In this document: positions 33,768-44,529 of the stretch, piece by piece
Numbering within the stretch: the stretch's first letter is position 1
Layout: each line of letters opens with the position of its first letter
Assembly (NCBI GenBank): GCA_017308235.1
Contig: JAFKFL010000023.1
Coordinates: 62,001-126,000 of the forward strand
From: Alphaproteobacteria bacterium
Lineage (GTDB): Bacteria > Pseudomonadota > Alphaproteobacteria > Reyranellales > Reyranellaceae
DNA: 64,000 nucleotides
Reading direction: 5' to 3'
The notes under the pieces: generated by a model
The model's database searches: none
What the model was told of the DNA's origin: nothing
Seen by the model: only the letters and a program-made list of their open reading frames with translations
Made by a program: the position numbers and the translations under genes

Positions 33768-34610
33768 ATGATGAAACGAGGTTCGATCCAGAATTTCTTT
33801 GCCACTCTAATCGTCGCCGTCACGACCATCGTCGCTACCGGCGCCGCGGCGGGCGAGTTCGTCGAGATGGCGGGCCCGACGCCCCCAGAGGGAAAGCCGG
33901 TTCGGCTGCCCGGCTACCTGACCCGTCCCCTGGGTTCGGGTCCCTTTCCCGCCGTTGTGCTCGTGCACGGTTGTGGCGGCTTCCATAGCAACATGATCTC
34001 CTGGGCCGATCGGCTGTCGCGCTTTGGATATGTCGCCCTCGCCGTCGACAGCTTCGGTCCACGAGGCCTCGATGAGGACTGCAATGGCGCCGGAATTCCC
34101 TTCCAGGTGCCCGACAGCTACGTGGCGCTCCGTCATCTGTCGAACCAGCCGTTTGTTCGTGCTTCCCATGTCGCAGTCATGGGGTTTTCCCAAGGTGGAT
34201 GGTCCGTTCTGGCAGCGTTGGAGAAGGACGGCGTGGAACAACGCTCATCCGAGAAATTCCGCGCGGGCGTCGCACTCTATCCGATATGCCAGTTCTCGAC
34301 CGGTCTGATGACCGCACCCGTATTGGTTCTGATTGGCGATGCCGACAATTGGACGCCATCAGCCGATTGTGAGGCCATGGTTGCTGGGCGTACGGAGCTG
34401 GGCTCGCCGCGCCGATCCGGCGACCGCTCAATGGTTGAGTTGGTGGTTTTCCCAGGAGCGCACCATGGCTTCGATCTGCTCGACCTCTCGCTCGCGCCGT
34501 CGCATGGCGTGACCTCTCATGGCTATCGTGTCGAATACAACGAGGAGGCAACCAGAAACTCCATCGCAAAGGTGCGGGACTTCCTGGCCCGAACAATTGG
34601 CAGCCACTAA
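33768..34610 (+). CDS. Exported dienelactone hydrolase-like alpha/beta hydrolase
   Basis: 280 aa from the ATG at 33768 (CGGAG upstream); a TTG at 33741 is less likely. Signal peptide FFATLIVAVTTIVATGAAAG with cleavage near residue 28. The hydrolase core has VVLVHGCGG (oxyanion region), nucleophile Ser141 in MGFSQGG, Asp in GDADNWTP and His in GAHHGFD. Unlike the cytoplasmic DLH at 15378, the nucleophile is Ser, not Cys. Probably a periplasmic esterase. No clear operon partners. Confidence 0.87.
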   Translation: MMKRGSIQNFFATLIVAVTTIVATGAAAGEFVEMAGPTPPEGKPVRLPGYLTRPLGSGPFPAVVLVHGCGGFHSNMISWADRLSRFGYVALAVDSFGPRGLDEDCNGAGIPFQVPDSYVALRHLSNQPFVRASHVAVMGFSQGGWSVLAALEKDGVEQRSSEKFRAGVALYPICQFSTGLMTAPVLVLIGDADNWTPSADCEAMVAGRTELGSPRRSGDRSMVELVVFPGAHHGFDLLDLSLAPSHGVTSHGYRVEYNEEATRNSIAKVRDFLARTIGSH

Positions 34611-34733
34611 GGAACGGGAATTGATGGGTCACCAGCCTTGTGCCCACCCGAAGGCGCCAGGAGGGTGAGCTAGCGCAAGCCGGGTCGATCGCATGCCCGT
34701 TGCCACGGGCGGTGAACACCTTACTGTCGCTGC

Positions 34734-35594
34734 ATGATTTCTCGCAGGAACGTTCTCTCGAGCCTGGCCGCTGCAGTGACGACGGGATGCAGCGCACCTC
34801 AGACACCCCGTCAGGCCTCCGTGGCGCCGGATCAGTATCAGCAAACTCCGCCAACTCAGACTCCGCCGGCTCAATATCCGATCGCGCCGGCACCGCCGAG
34901 CCGCGCGATCCAGGGGTTAGATGCCGTGATCGACATTAGCGCAAACACAACTGTCTCCGATTTCCGGCTGGTACGCAAAAGCAACATCCTCGCCGTCATC
35001 CACAAAGCGAGCGAAGGCGACTTCTATGCTGACCCGGCGTGTGCCGCTCGGCGTGCGCAGGCCCAGGCGGCAGGCTTGCTGTGGGGCACCTATCATTTCG
35101 GCAAGGGCGATTCGCCTGGCGCTCAGCAAGCAGCGTTCTTCCTAGACTCATCTCAGCCCGACCCAAGGACCCTCCTTGCCTTGGACCTCGAAGCCAATGC
35201 AGGCGATCCCTCGAACTCCATGACGCTCGAACAGGCTGAGGCTTTCGTGCAGGCGGTGGCCAGCGCTACGGGCCGGTTGCCGCTCGTCTACGTGCATCCA
35301 ACCTGGGCCAACGGCGATCCCCTGCTGTCGGGCCTGAGCTTCGGCGCCCGGGTCACGCCGGACTCGATCCTCGCGCGCTGCGGCCTTTGGGTCGCCGACT
35401 ATCATGACTCGCCTGAGATCCCGCTGGCCTGGGCAGCCAGCGGTTGGCGGCTCTGGCAATACGCCGGCGACGAATATGCAGGACACCGCGCTTACGGCCA
35501 TACCACGATCGTCCAAGGCCTCGACCGCTGCGATCGCAACTTGTTCAATGGCGACGCGGCCGCGCTTTACCGGTTTTGGAATGCTGCCTCTTGA
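34734..35594 (+). CDS. GH25 lysozyme-like lipoprotein
   Basis: 286 aa. An N-terminal export signal with an RR pair (MISRRNVLSSLAAAVTTGCS) ends in a lipobox-like TTGC, then a Pro/Gln-rich linker (about residues 22-57). The GH25 domain follows: GLDAVIDISANTTVSDF, AVIHKASEG, GTYHFGKGDSPG, LALDLEAN with the acidic pair, and WVADYHDSPEIPLAWAASGWRLWQYA. GH25 enzymes cleave the glycan strands of peptidoglycan. Likely anchored in the periplasm and involved in wall turnover. A hairpin GCCCGT-TGCC-ACGGGC (34695-34710) lies just upstream. Confidence 0.9.
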   Translation: MISRRNVLSSLAAAVTTGCSAPQTPRQASVAPDQYQQTPPTQTPPAQYPIAPAPPSRAIQGLDAVIDISANTTVSDFRLVRKSNILAVIHKASEGDFYADPACAARRAQAQAAGLLWGTYHFGKGDSPGAQQAAFFLDSSQPDPRTLLALDLEANAGDPSNSMTLEQAEAFVQAVASATGRLPLVYVHPTWANGDPLLSGLSFGARVTPDSILARCGLWVADYHDSPEIPLAWAASGWRLWQYAGDEYAGHRAYGHTTIVQGLDRCDRNLFNGDAAALYRFWNAAS

Positions 35595-35702
35595 TTGAAC
35601 AAGATCGCCGAAGCCATCGAAGTGATCTGCCGACCGAGCTTGTCGGCAAAGCCCCGGCTTTGGTTGACTAGTCCTCGATCGCCATGGCGCGCAAGCAGGT
35701 GC

Positions 35703-35778
35703 TGGCGTCCCCAAGGGGATTCGAACCCCTGTTACCGCCGTGAAAGGGCGGTGTCCTAGGCCTCTAGACGATGGGGAC
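35703..35778 (-). tRNA. tRNA-Glu (anticodon UUC)
   Basis: 76 nt on the minus strand including an encoded CCA end. The acceptor arm pairs GTCCCC with GGGGAC; the D arm is TCTAGAGGCCTAGGA, the anticodon stem-loop is CCGCCCTTTCACGGCGG with anticodon TTC, and the T arm is AGGGGTTCGAATCCCCT. All three stems and the T-loop consensus (TTCGAAT) are intact. It lies 70 bp downstream of recJ on the same strand. Confidence 0.97.
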
Positions 35779-35848
35779 GAGGCGCAAGAGCGGGTGGGTG
35801 TAACGGGCCCCGACGACGAAATCAAGGCATTGAAAAGAGGCCCAAAAC

Positions 35849-37669
35849 CTAGCTCAGGACGCTGCCAGCCGCCGATGCGGCATCGTCGATCTGCAGGCGC
35901 ACGCTCTCGCGGCCGTTGTAGCGGTCGAGGCGTAGCGCGCCCGCGACGTGCAGAATGGGCTTGGCGCGGTCGAGCAAAGCCGGTCCAAGTGGCGTCTGGC
36001 TGGCGCGAAAGGCGATGGCGTCGACTCGCCCCTTCTCCTGGCCGACCAGGGTGCAGCGGACGTGGCCTTCCCCGACCGGCTGGGCGTAGTCCACGCGCAC
36101 GCCGGTCAGTGCGAAGCGCGGCAGCGCATTGCCCGCACCGAAGGGACCGGCACGCTCGATCATGGTGACCAGATCCTGCGTGGCGGCGCCCGGCGTCAGC
36201 GCAGCGTCGATGCCGAGTTCGCGGATCGCCGGTGCCGCGCCAAGCTGGGGCGCCAGGCGCTCGTCGAGGAATTTTGCGAGTGCAGACAACTGGTCCCGCG
36301 CCACCGTGAGGCCGGCCGCCATGGCATGGCCGCCGCCATTGATCAGCAATCCCGACTGACGCGCGGCAATGACGGCCGCGCCGAGATCGACACCGCGCAC
36401 GGAGCGTCCCGAGCCCTTGCCGACATCGCCATCCATGCCGATCACGAAGGCCGGGCGACCGTAGCGTTCGACCAGCCGGCTGGCGACGATGCCGATCACG
36501 CCGACGTGCCAGCCTTCGCTCTCGACCAGCAGTGCGGCGGGCAGTCCCTGGCGCTCGGGCCCGTAGGTCCGCTCGATATGCTCGACAGCCTGGTCGAGAA
36601 CCGCGCGCTCGATCGCCCGACGCTCGGCGTTGAACTCGTCGAGCCGCAAGGCCAGCGCGCCCACTTCGTGCGGATCGTCGCTTGCCAGCAGGCGCGCCCC
36701 GAGATCGGCCTGCCCCACGCGGCCGCCAGCGTTCACGCGCGGGCCGAGCAGGAAGCCGAGGTGATAGGCGCCCGGCGGTTCACGCAGGCGCGCGATGTCG
36801 GCCAGGGCTGCAAGGCCCGCATTGCCGCGCTCCGCCATCACACGCAGCCCCTGACGCACCAGGGCGCGATTGACGCCGGTCAGGGGCACGACGTCAGCCA
36901 CCGTGCCCAGCGCCACGAGATCCAGCCAGCGTCGCAGGTCGGGCTCGGGCCTCGACTCGCTGTACCAGCCAAGCCCCCGCAGGGCGCGGTTCACGCCCAC
37001 CGCCAGCAGGAAGGACACGCCCACCGCCGCGAGCTGCTTGTGAGGGCTCTCGTCGTCGAGTCGATTGGGGTCGATCACCGCGATTGCCGACGGCAAGGTG
37101 ATCTCGGCCTGGTGATGATCGACCACGATCACGTCGAGACCGGCGCGGCTTGCTTCGGCCAGCGGCTCGTGGGCGGTCACGCCACAGTCGACGGTGACGA
37201 CAACAGTTGCGCCCTCCTCCTTGAGCTTGAGCAATGCCGCCGTGTTGGGCCCGTAGCCTTCCTTGCGGCGATCGGGGATATAGATGCCGACGTTGGCGCC
37301 CACGCTCCGCAGGAACCGCAGCAGCAGAGCGGACGATGTCGCGCCATCGACGTCGTAATCGCCGAACACCGCGATCCGCTCGCCGGCCTGGATCGCCTTC
37401 ACCATCCTCTCGATGGCGACGTCCATATCCTTGAGATGCGACGGGTCAGGCAGGAATTTCCGCAAGGTTGGCTCGAGGAAGTCGGGCACCCCTTCGAGAT
37501 CGACCTCGCGCGCCGCCAGGAGCCGGCAGATCGCTTCGGGCAAGCCATGCCGCTGCGCCATGGCCATCGCCATGCGCTCGTTGGCAAGACGTTCGGCCCA
37601 ACGTCGGCCGGTAAGCGATCGTTCGACACCCAGAAAGGCGGCGCGGGCGGCACGGACCTCCGAAGACAT
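35849..37669 (-). CDS. recJ: Single-stranded-DNA-specific exonuclease RecJ
   Basis: 606 aa, normal for RecJ, the 5'-3' single-strand exonuclease of recombination and mismatch repair. DHH-family metal motifs are in order: VFGDYDVDGATSSAL, VTVDCGVTAHEP, VVDHHQAE, then the DHHA1 motif GGGHAMAAGLTV, followed by the OB-like RecJ C-terminal domain (RCTLVGQEKGRVDAIAF). It is the last gene of the minus-strand series aminotransferase-hom-glpX-hypothetical-recJ, an order familiar in alphaproteobacteria. Confidence 0.97.
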   Translation of the reverse strand: MSSEVRAARAAFLGVERSLTGRRWAERLANERMAMAMAQRHGLPEAICRLLAAREVDLEGVPDFLEPTLRKFLPDPSHLKDMDVAIERMVKAIQAGERIAVFGDYDVDGATSSALLLRFLRSVGANVGIYIPDRRKEGYGPNTAALLKLKEEGATVVVTVDCGVTAHEPLAEASRAGLDVIVVDHHQAEITLPSAIAVIDPNRLDDESPHKQLAAVGVSFLLAVGVNRALRGLGWYSESRPEPDLRRWLDLVALGTVADVVPLTGVNRALVRQGLRVMAERGNAGLAALADIARLREPPGAYHLGFLLGPRVNAGGRVGQADLGARLLASDDPHEVGALALRLDEFNAERRAIERAVLDQAVEHIERTYGPERQGLPAALLVESEGWHVGVIGIVASRLVERYGRPAFVIGMDGDVGKGSGRSVRGVDLGAAVIAARQSGLLINGGGHAMAAGLTVARDQLSALAKFLDERLAPQLGAAPAIRELGIDAALTPGAATQDLVTMIERAGPFGAGNALPRFALTGVRVDYAQPVGEGHVRCTLVGQEKGRVDAIAFRASQTPLGPALLDRAKPILHVAGALRLDRYNGRESVRLQIDDAASAAGSVLS

Positions 37670-37754
37670 GCCGCAATGTACCGGCTGGCGCGTCGCACGC
37701 TACTGCGGCGGCCTCATTGACTGTGGGCAATGTGTCCGCAGCCAGGGCGGCGGC

Positions 37755-38267
37755 CTACCATTTCCACTCGAACGGCCAGAGGCGCAGGATGGCGATATTG
37801 ACGCGGTCGGCCGCCACCCCGCCGATCTGCAGCGTCAGAGGCGCGCTCTCCACTTCGATCTGCACACTGTCCCGCGTTCCCGGGCAGTTGGTTGCACGGT
37901 CCGCGCCGAGAATCGGCAGGCGCCGGTTCTCCTGGATCGCATCGATCCATCCGGTTTCCGACAAAACGACGCGATAGCGCCCGGCCGGGATGTACTCGAG
38001 CGTGATGATGCCCCCGTTGCCGCTGTCGCTGCCGCGATCGGGAGCTATGGAATAGATCACATCCGCGACTGGCCGCAGCTTAAGGGCAAATACGCCTTCC
38101 TTCGGCAAGGATTGCGCATTGTCGATCGGCGGGATGTAGGCGGAGAACGGATCGCGATCCCGCGCCTGCGCCTGGGGCAGAAGCCCGCAGACATCCTGTG
38201 CCGCGGCCGGGACGGCGAGCGACGACAGCAAGGCGATGGACAAGGCAGTCCCTGTCTTTTTCATCAT
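37755..38267 (-). CDS. Exported protein of unknown function
   Basis: 170 aa from ATG 38267 (a second ATG follows at once). Signal peptide MMKKTGTALSIALLSSLAVP with cleavage after AAA (about residue 23). The mature part begins QDVCGLLPQAQARDRDPFSA and has two cysteines far apart (VCGLL and TNCPG), with many predicted beta strands (GIITLEYIPAGRYRVVLSE). No domain recognised; a periplasmic beta-sandwich is plausible. It lies between glpX and recJ, with a GC hairpin (38270-38285) immediately upstream. Confidence 0.75.
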   Translation of the reverse strand: MMKKTGTALSIALLSSLAVPAAAQDVCGLLPQAQARDRDPFSAYIPPIDNAQSLPKEGVFALKLRPVADVIYSIAPDRGSDSGNGGIITLEYIPAGRYRVVLSETGWIDAIQENRRLPILGADRATNCPGTRDSVQIEVESAPLTLQIGGVAADRVNIAILRLWPFEWKW

Positions 38268-38319
38268 CCGGGCCGCGCCCGGCCCGCTTATGGGCGGAGC
38301 GTCGGTCCGGGAAGAATGA

Positions 38320-39303
38320 CTAAGCCCAGCTCGGCAGACCAGTCTTTATCGAGAAATTGTGATGAGCGGAGATCCACCGCACCGTGCCGGTCTTGGAGCG
38401 CATGACGATGGAATGCGTTTCGGCTCCATTGCCGAAGCGTCGCACGCCCTTCAGCATCGAGCCCGAGGTGACGCCGGTGGCGGCAAACATGACGTCGCCC
38501 TTGGCCATGTCGGTCATCGAATATTTGCGGTTGAGATCCTTGATGCCCCATTTGCGGGCGCGGCCCTTTTCGTCGTCGTTGCGAAACAGAAGCCGCCCCT
38601 GGATCTGGCCGCCGATGCAGCGCAACGCCGCGGCCGCCAGCACGCCTTCCGGCGCGCCTCCCGAGCCCATATAGATACTGATCCCCGAATCGCCGGTCGA
38701 GGTCGCGATGACGCCGGACACATCGCCGTCGCCGATCAGCATGATGCGCGCACCTGCCTCACGGACCTTGGCGATCAGCTCGGCATGGCGCGGGCGATCC
38801 AGTATGCAGACAACGAGGTCGGAGACATCGACCTTCTTGGCCTTGGCAAGGTCCTTGAGGTTGTCGGCCGGCGTCTTGTCGAGATCGACGATCCCTTCGG
38901 GCAGGCCGCCGCCGACCGCGATCTTGTCCATGTAGACGTCGGGCGCATTCAGGAAGCCGCCATGCTCGGCCATCGCCATGACAGCGAGCGCATTAGGCAG
39001 GCCCTTGGCGGTAATTGTCGTGCCTTCGAGCGGGTCGAGCGCAATGTCGATCTTGGGACCGCCACCGCCCACCTTCTCGCCGATGTAGAGCATCGGCGCT
39101 TCGTCGCGCTCGCCCTCACCGATCACCACAGTGCCGTCGATGGCCAGCGAATTGAGCGTGGTCCGCATTGCATCGACCGCGGCCTGGTCGGCCTTCTTCT
39201 CGTCGCCTCGGCCCATCAGCTTCGAGGCGGCGAGCGCCGCCGCTTCGGTCACCCGCACCGCTTCCAGCGCCAGGTTACGATCCATCTTGTCTACTTCCGC
39301 CAT
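38320..39303 (-). CDS. glpX: Class II fructose-1,6-bisphosphatase GlpX
   Basis: 327 aa from the ATG at 39303, preceded by CGGAGGAAACG; an upstream in-frame ATG is rejected. Class II FBPase dephosphorylates fructose-1,6-bisphosphate in gluconeogenesis. Metal and phosphate motifs are IGEGERDEAPMLYIGE, DIALDPLEGTT, the central GDGDVSGVIA and MGSGGAPEGVLAAAA. It lies 32 bp after hom on the same strand, in the conserved hom-glpX arrangement. Confidence 0.97.
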   Translation of the reverse strand: MAEVDKMDRNLALEAVRVTEAAALAASKLMGRGDEKKADQAAVDAMRTTLNSLAIDGTVVIGEGERDEAPMLYIGEKVGGGGPKIDIALDPLEGTTITAKGLPNALAVMAMAEHGGFLNAPDVYMDKIAVGGGLPEGIVDLDKTPADNLKDLAKAKKVDVSDLVVCILDRPRHAELIAKVREAGARIMLIGDGDVSGVIATSTGDSGISIYMGSGGAPEGVLAAAALRCIGGQIQGRLLFRNDDEKGRARKWGIKDLNRKYSMTDMAKGDVMFAATGVTSGSMLKGVRRFGNGAETHSIVMRSKTGTVRWISAHHNFSIKTGLPSWA

Positions 39304-39335
39304 CGTTTCCTCCGTTGAATTTCTTGGCTTGCGCT

Positions 39336-40628
39336 TCAAAGCGCTTCAATCCTGATGAGGCAGGGCTCTTCCGCCACCGCGCGCAATTGGCCGATTCGCG
39401 CCGCCGCCCTTTGCATTGCGGCCTCTTCGGTCTCGTGTGTCGTCAGCACGACCGGCACCTCGCCCGACTGCGACCGCCCCCGCTGCAACATGGACTCCAC
39501 GGAGATGCGCTCCTTGGCCAGCGCACTCGAGAGCGCTGCAATCACGCCCGGACGGTCCTGCACCATGAGGCGCATATAATAGGCCCCCACATGGCGGCCC
39601 ATGGGCGAAACTTTCTTGGCCGCGAGCCGCGCCGCCGGCACGACAAAAGCCGGCATGTTGCGGCCGCGCGCCACGTCGACCAGGTCGGCGACGACGGCCG
39701 ATGCTGTCGGCCCCTGCCCCGCGCCTCGTCCCTGGAACATGGTCGTGCCGACGAAGTCGCCTTCGACCACCACCGCATTGAAGACGCCTTCGATGTGGGC
39801 GATCGGTGCGTTGAGCGAGACCATGCAAGGATGGACGCGCTGCTCGATGCCGAATTTGGTCTCCCGGGCGAGGCCCAGCAGCTTGATGCGGTACCCCAGT
39901 TCCTCGGCGAACTGGATATCCATCGAGGTGATGCGGCGGATGCCCTCGACATGCACGCCATCGAAGTTCACACGGCAGCCGAATGCGGCACCGGTCAGGA
40001 CGCTGAGCTTGTGTGCGGCATCGATGCCATCGACGTCGAAGCTGGGATCCGCCTCGGCATAGCCTGCGGCCTGCGCCTCGGCCAGCACGACGCCGAAGTC
40101 ACGCCCGGTCTCGCGCATGGTCGTCAGGATATAGTTACAGGTGCCGTTCAGGATGCCGTAGAGCCGATGCACCCGGTTGCCGACCAGACCTTCGCGCAAG
40201 GCTTTGATGATCGGGATACCGCCGGCAACGGCCGCCTCGAAGGCGAGAATGCGGCCTTTCTTCTCGGCCAGGGCCGCGAGCTCGGCCCCATGCATGGCGA
40301 GCAACGCCTTGTTGGCTGTGACGACATGCTTGCCCGAGGCCAACGCCTTCTGGACGAGCTGCCGCGCGACGCCTCGCGAGCCACCGATCAGCTCGATCAC
40401 GACATCGATGTCAGGTGCTGTCGCCAGCGCCAGCGGATCTTTTTCCCAGCGCAAGCTGGAGATATCGATGTCGCGCCGCTTGCCTTTGCTGCGCGCGCTC
40501 ACGGCCACCAGCTTGAGTGGCCGGCCGCCGCGAAGCGACAGCAGGCGTCCGTGCTCGGCCAGCAACTTAACGACGCCAGCGCCCACAGTGCCGAGCCCGG
40601 CAATACCGATTCGAAGAGGAGAGTTCAT
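39336..40628 (-). CDS. hom: Homoserine dehydrogenase
   Basis: 430 aa. The N-terminal NAD(P) fold is IGIAGLGTVGAGVVKLL; the catalytic domain contains ANKALLAMHG, ILNGTCNYILTTM, the substrate/active-site stretch EADPSFDVDGIDAAHKL, and a C-terminal ACT domain (MRLMVQDRPGVIAALSSALA) for feedback control by threonine. It makes homoserine from aspartate semialdehyde for threonine and methionine synthesis. It starts 25 bp after the LL-DAP-type aminotransferase gene; the O-acetylhomoserine enzyme at 61236 uses a downstream product. Confidence 0.97.
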   Translation of the reverse strand: MNSPLRIGIAGLGTVGAGVVKLLAEHGRLLSLRGGRPLKLVAVSARSKGKRRDIDISSLRWEKDPLALATAPDIDVVIELIGGSRGVARQLVQKALASGKHVVTANKALLAMHGAELAALAEKKGRILAFEAAVAGGIPIIKALREGLVGNRVHRLYGILNGTCNYILTTMRETGRDFGVVLAEAQAAGYAEADPSFDVDGIDAAHKLSVLTGAAFGCRVNFDGVHVEGIRRITSMDIQFAEELGYRIKLLGLARETKFGIEQRVHPCMVSLNAPIAHIEGVFNAVVVEGDFVGTTMFQGRGAGQGPTASAVVADLVDVARGRNMPAFVVPAARLAAKKVSPMGRHVGAYYMRLMVQDRPGVIAALSSALAKERISVESMLQRGRSQSGEVPVVLTTHETEEAAMQRAAARIGQLRAVAEEPCLIRIEAL

Positions 40629-40653
40629 GGCAGCCTGATATGTCGGAAAGGGA

Positions 40654-41910
<1,257 letters not shown>

Positions 41911-41951
41911 TAGCTTTTCCTTGTGCGCCCAGGGGGCAACGAGCGCTTTTA

Positions 41952-42512
41952 TCAGGATCCAGATGGCTTGGTGCCCGCCGGCGGAACGGGCAGCGGGGCG
42001 CCGGGTGTGGCATCGGGCGGCGGTACAGGCGTGCTGGTCACAGGCGCCGGCGGTGCTGCCACCGGCTGCGTCGGCGATCCGCCGGCCTTGTCGCCTGACG
42101 TCGTCGCCTGCTTGCCCGAGGCGTCTTTCTCGGCATCCTCGGCCTCCTTCGCGGCCTTGTCCGCCTTCTCGCGGTTCTCGCGCTCCTCCGTGTCGCGGGC
42201 CTGATCTTCTTTTTCCTGCTTCTCGAGTTGCGCCTTCTGGCCACCGCTCTCAGGGACAATCGAGCCGATCTTCGGCGTATCGCGCATGCTGTCGACCGGT
42301 GCGATCGACGCGTCGTATTGCTGGTTGGCGGGCGGCGGCGGCAAGGTCGCGCTCACCGGGACATCGCGTTCGGCGCCCGGCCTTGCCTTGGTCATATCGG
42401 TCGGCGTGCTGCTGCTGTCGAACCATCCGCAGCCAGACAGAAGAGCGAGAACCGACACACCGAGGATGCCGCGCAGGCAACCCGTCCTGATCTTGCTCGT
42501 CTGATTTCGCAT
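41952..42512 (-). CDS. Charged, Pro-rich predicted lipoprotein
   Basis: 186 aa from the ATG at 42512 (AGGTGA ribosome site); the longer frame to 42587 lacks one. Signal GCLRGILGVSVLALLSGC ends in a lipobox at Cys of LSGC. The mature chain is low complexity: a linker, then a highly charged Lys/Glu/Asp helix (KQEKEDQARDTEERENREKA), then a Pro/Ala/Gly-rich tail. The charged stretch may be coiled coil. No known function; a periplasmic spacer or envelope attachment role is possible. First gene of the hom series on this strand, divergent from phaC. Confidence 0.75.
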   Translation of the reverse strand: MRNQTSKIRTGCLRGILGVSVLALLSGCGWFDSSSTPTDMTKARPGAERDVPVSATLPPPPANQQYDASIAPVDSMRDTPKIGSIVPESGGQKAQLEKQEKEDQARDTEERENREKADKAAKEAEDAEKDASGKQATTSGDKAGGSPTQPVAAPPAPVTSTPVPPPDATPGAPLPVPPAGTKPSGS

Positions 42513-42702
42513 CGTCGTCACCTGCCTGAAGCTCACGCGCCGCTGCTTAACGATAAGAGAGAGGAAGTTTGACCCTTCAATCGTCACGGCCTACCTAAAG
42601 GAAGCTCTTGGCAGCCCGCGGGAGCGAGCACAAGTTATAGTATCGGGATGTGGTAGTTACCGCAAGAAAAGCGGCAAAATCAATGATCTAGGAGGGAAGC
42701 CC

Positions 42703-44529
42703 ATGTCGGACACGTCCGCGCCTGCAGGCCCTGCAACCGCTTTCCCCGGACTTTCCGAAGCGGAGTCCGAAAAGATGCGGGTGGCGTTCACGGACATAGC
42801 TGAACGCAGCCAGAAGCTCCTGAAGGACTTCGCCGACCGCTATGCCGCCGACGGTCCGCAGCCGGCCGATCCACTGCACCTTACCCAGACCTTCATGGAC
42901 TTCACGGCCAAGATGCTAGCCGATCCCAACAAGCTCGTGCAGGCGCAGATCGAGCTCTGGCAGCAGTACGTGCGGCTTTGGCAGGTGACGACCCAGCGGA
43001 TGATGGGCCAGAAGGTCGAACCTCTTGCCGAACCGGCGAAGGGCGACAAGCGCTTCAATGATCCAGCCTGGAAGGACGAGGTGATCTTCGACTACCTCAA
43101 GCAATCCTATTTGCTGACCGCCCGCTGGCTGCAAGGCACCGTGAAGGAGGTCGACGGCATCGACGACAAGACCGCGCAGAAGGTCGACTTCTATACCCGG
43201 CAATTCGTCGACGCGATGTCGCCATCGAACTTCGCGCTGACCAATCCGCAGGTCGTGAAAGCGACAGTCGAGAGCAAGGGCGAGAATCTGGTCAAGGGAC
43301 TGCAAAACCTGCTCACCGATCTCGAGCGCGGCAAGGGCCGGCTGGTCATTCGGCAGACCGACATGAAGGCCTTCAAGGTGGGCGAGAACGTCGCCACCTC
43401 GCCCGGCAAGGTCGTCTACCAGAACGAGGTGATGCAGCTCATCCAGTACGCGCCGCGGACCGACGAAGTCTATGCGACGCCGCTCCTCATCGTGCCGCCA
43501 TGGATCAACAAGTTCTACATCCTCGACCTAAAGCCGGAAAACTCCTTCATCAAGTGGGCCACCGAGCACGGCTACACCGTGTTCGTGATCTCCTGGGTCA
43601 ATCCCGACGAGACCCTGAGCAAGCTCGTGTTCGAGGACTACATGAAGAAGGGCCCGCTTGCCGCGCTCGACGCGATCGAGAAGGCTACCGGCGAGAAGAA
43701 GGTCTCGGCGATCGGCTACTGCATCGGCGGCACGCTGATGGCGACGACGCTCGCCTACATGGCGGCGCGCGGCGACAATCGCATCGCCGCCTGCACCTTC
43801 TTCACGGCGCAAGTCGACTTCACCGAGCCGGGCGAGCTTGGCGTCTTCATCGACGAGGACCAGCTCGCCAGCATCGAAGAGGTCATGAGCAAGAAGGGCT
43901 ATCTCGACGGAACCGAGATGGCGACCACCTTCAACATGCTGCGCGCCAACGACCTCATCTGGTCGTTCGTCGTGAACAACTACCTGATGGGCAAGGATCC
44001 CTTCCCCTTCGATCTCCTGTTCTGGAATGCCGACGCGACCCGCATGCCGGCGGCGATGCACAGCTACTACCTGCGCAACATGTACCAGAGGAACCTACTG
44101 GCGAAGCCGGGCGGACTGGTCATCGACAATGTGCCGATCGACCTGCGCAAGATTACGGTTCCGATCTATTTGCAGGCCGGCAAGGACGACCACATTGCGC
44201 CGGCCAAGTCGGTCTATAAAGCGACTCAGCTATACTCTGGCCCGGTACGCTTCATGCTGGCAGGCTCCGGACATATCGCGGGTGTCGTCAATCCACCGCA
44301 CGCCAAGAAGTACCAGCATTGGCTGAACGAGACGGCGAAGAATCCGCCGACCTTGGAGGAATGGAGGGCCGGCGCCACGGAGTTCCCCGGCTCGTGGTGG
44401 AATGACTGGGACAAATGGCTGTCGGCCAAGTCCGGCCCCAAGGTCCCTGCCCGCATCCCCGGCCACGGCGACTTGCCGGCATTCGAGGAAGCGCCGGGTT
44501 CTTATGTGAAGGTGCGCCTGATCGACTAA
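42703..44529 (+). CDS. phaC: Class I poly(3-hydroxyalkanoate) synthase
   Basis: 608 aa, class I length. The lipase-like box is GYCIGG with nucleophile Cys340; the Asp is in AGKDDHIAP and the His in SGHIAGVVNPP. The N-terminal PhaC domain includes RFNDPAWKDEVIFDYLKQSYLL. It polymerises hydroxyacyl-CoA into storage granules. A strong ribosome site, AGGAGGGAAG, precedes the ATG. No phaA/phaB nearby. Its last 4 bp overlap the convergent queD gene end. Confidence 0.97.
   Translation: MSDTSAPAGPATAFPGLSEAESEKMRVAFTDIAERSQKLLKDFADRYAADGPQPADPLHLTQTFMDFTAKMLADPNKLVQAQIELWQQYVRLWQVTTQRMMGQKVEPLAEPAKGDKRFNDPAWKDEVIFDYLKQSYLLTARWLQGTVKEVDGIDDKTAQKVDFYTRQFVDAMSPSNFALTNPQVVKATVESKGENLVKGLQNLLTDLERGKGRLVIRQTDMKAFKVGENVATSPGKVVYQNEVMQLIQYAPRTDEVYATPLLIVPPWINKFYILDLKPENSFIKWATEHGYTVFVISWVNPDETLSKLVFEDYMKKGPLAALDAIEKATGEKKVSAIGYCIGGTLMATTLAYMAARGDNRIAACTFFTAQVDFTEPGELGVFIDEDQLASIEEVMSKKGYLDGTEMATTFNMLRANDLIWSFVVNNYLMGKDPFPFDLLFWNADATRMPAAMHSYYLRNMYQRNLLAKPGGLVIDNVPIDLRKITVPIYLQAGKDDHIAPAKSVYKATQLYSGPVRFMLAGSGHIAGVVNPPHAKKYQHWLNETAKNPPTLEEWRAGATEFPGSWWNDWDKWLSAKSGPKVPARIPGHGDLPAFEEAPGSYVKVRLID

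Noticed and set aside
35948..37720. 590-codon open frame on the plus strand
   Set aside because: Antisense to recJ, whose motifs are complete; composition typical of a shadow frame.
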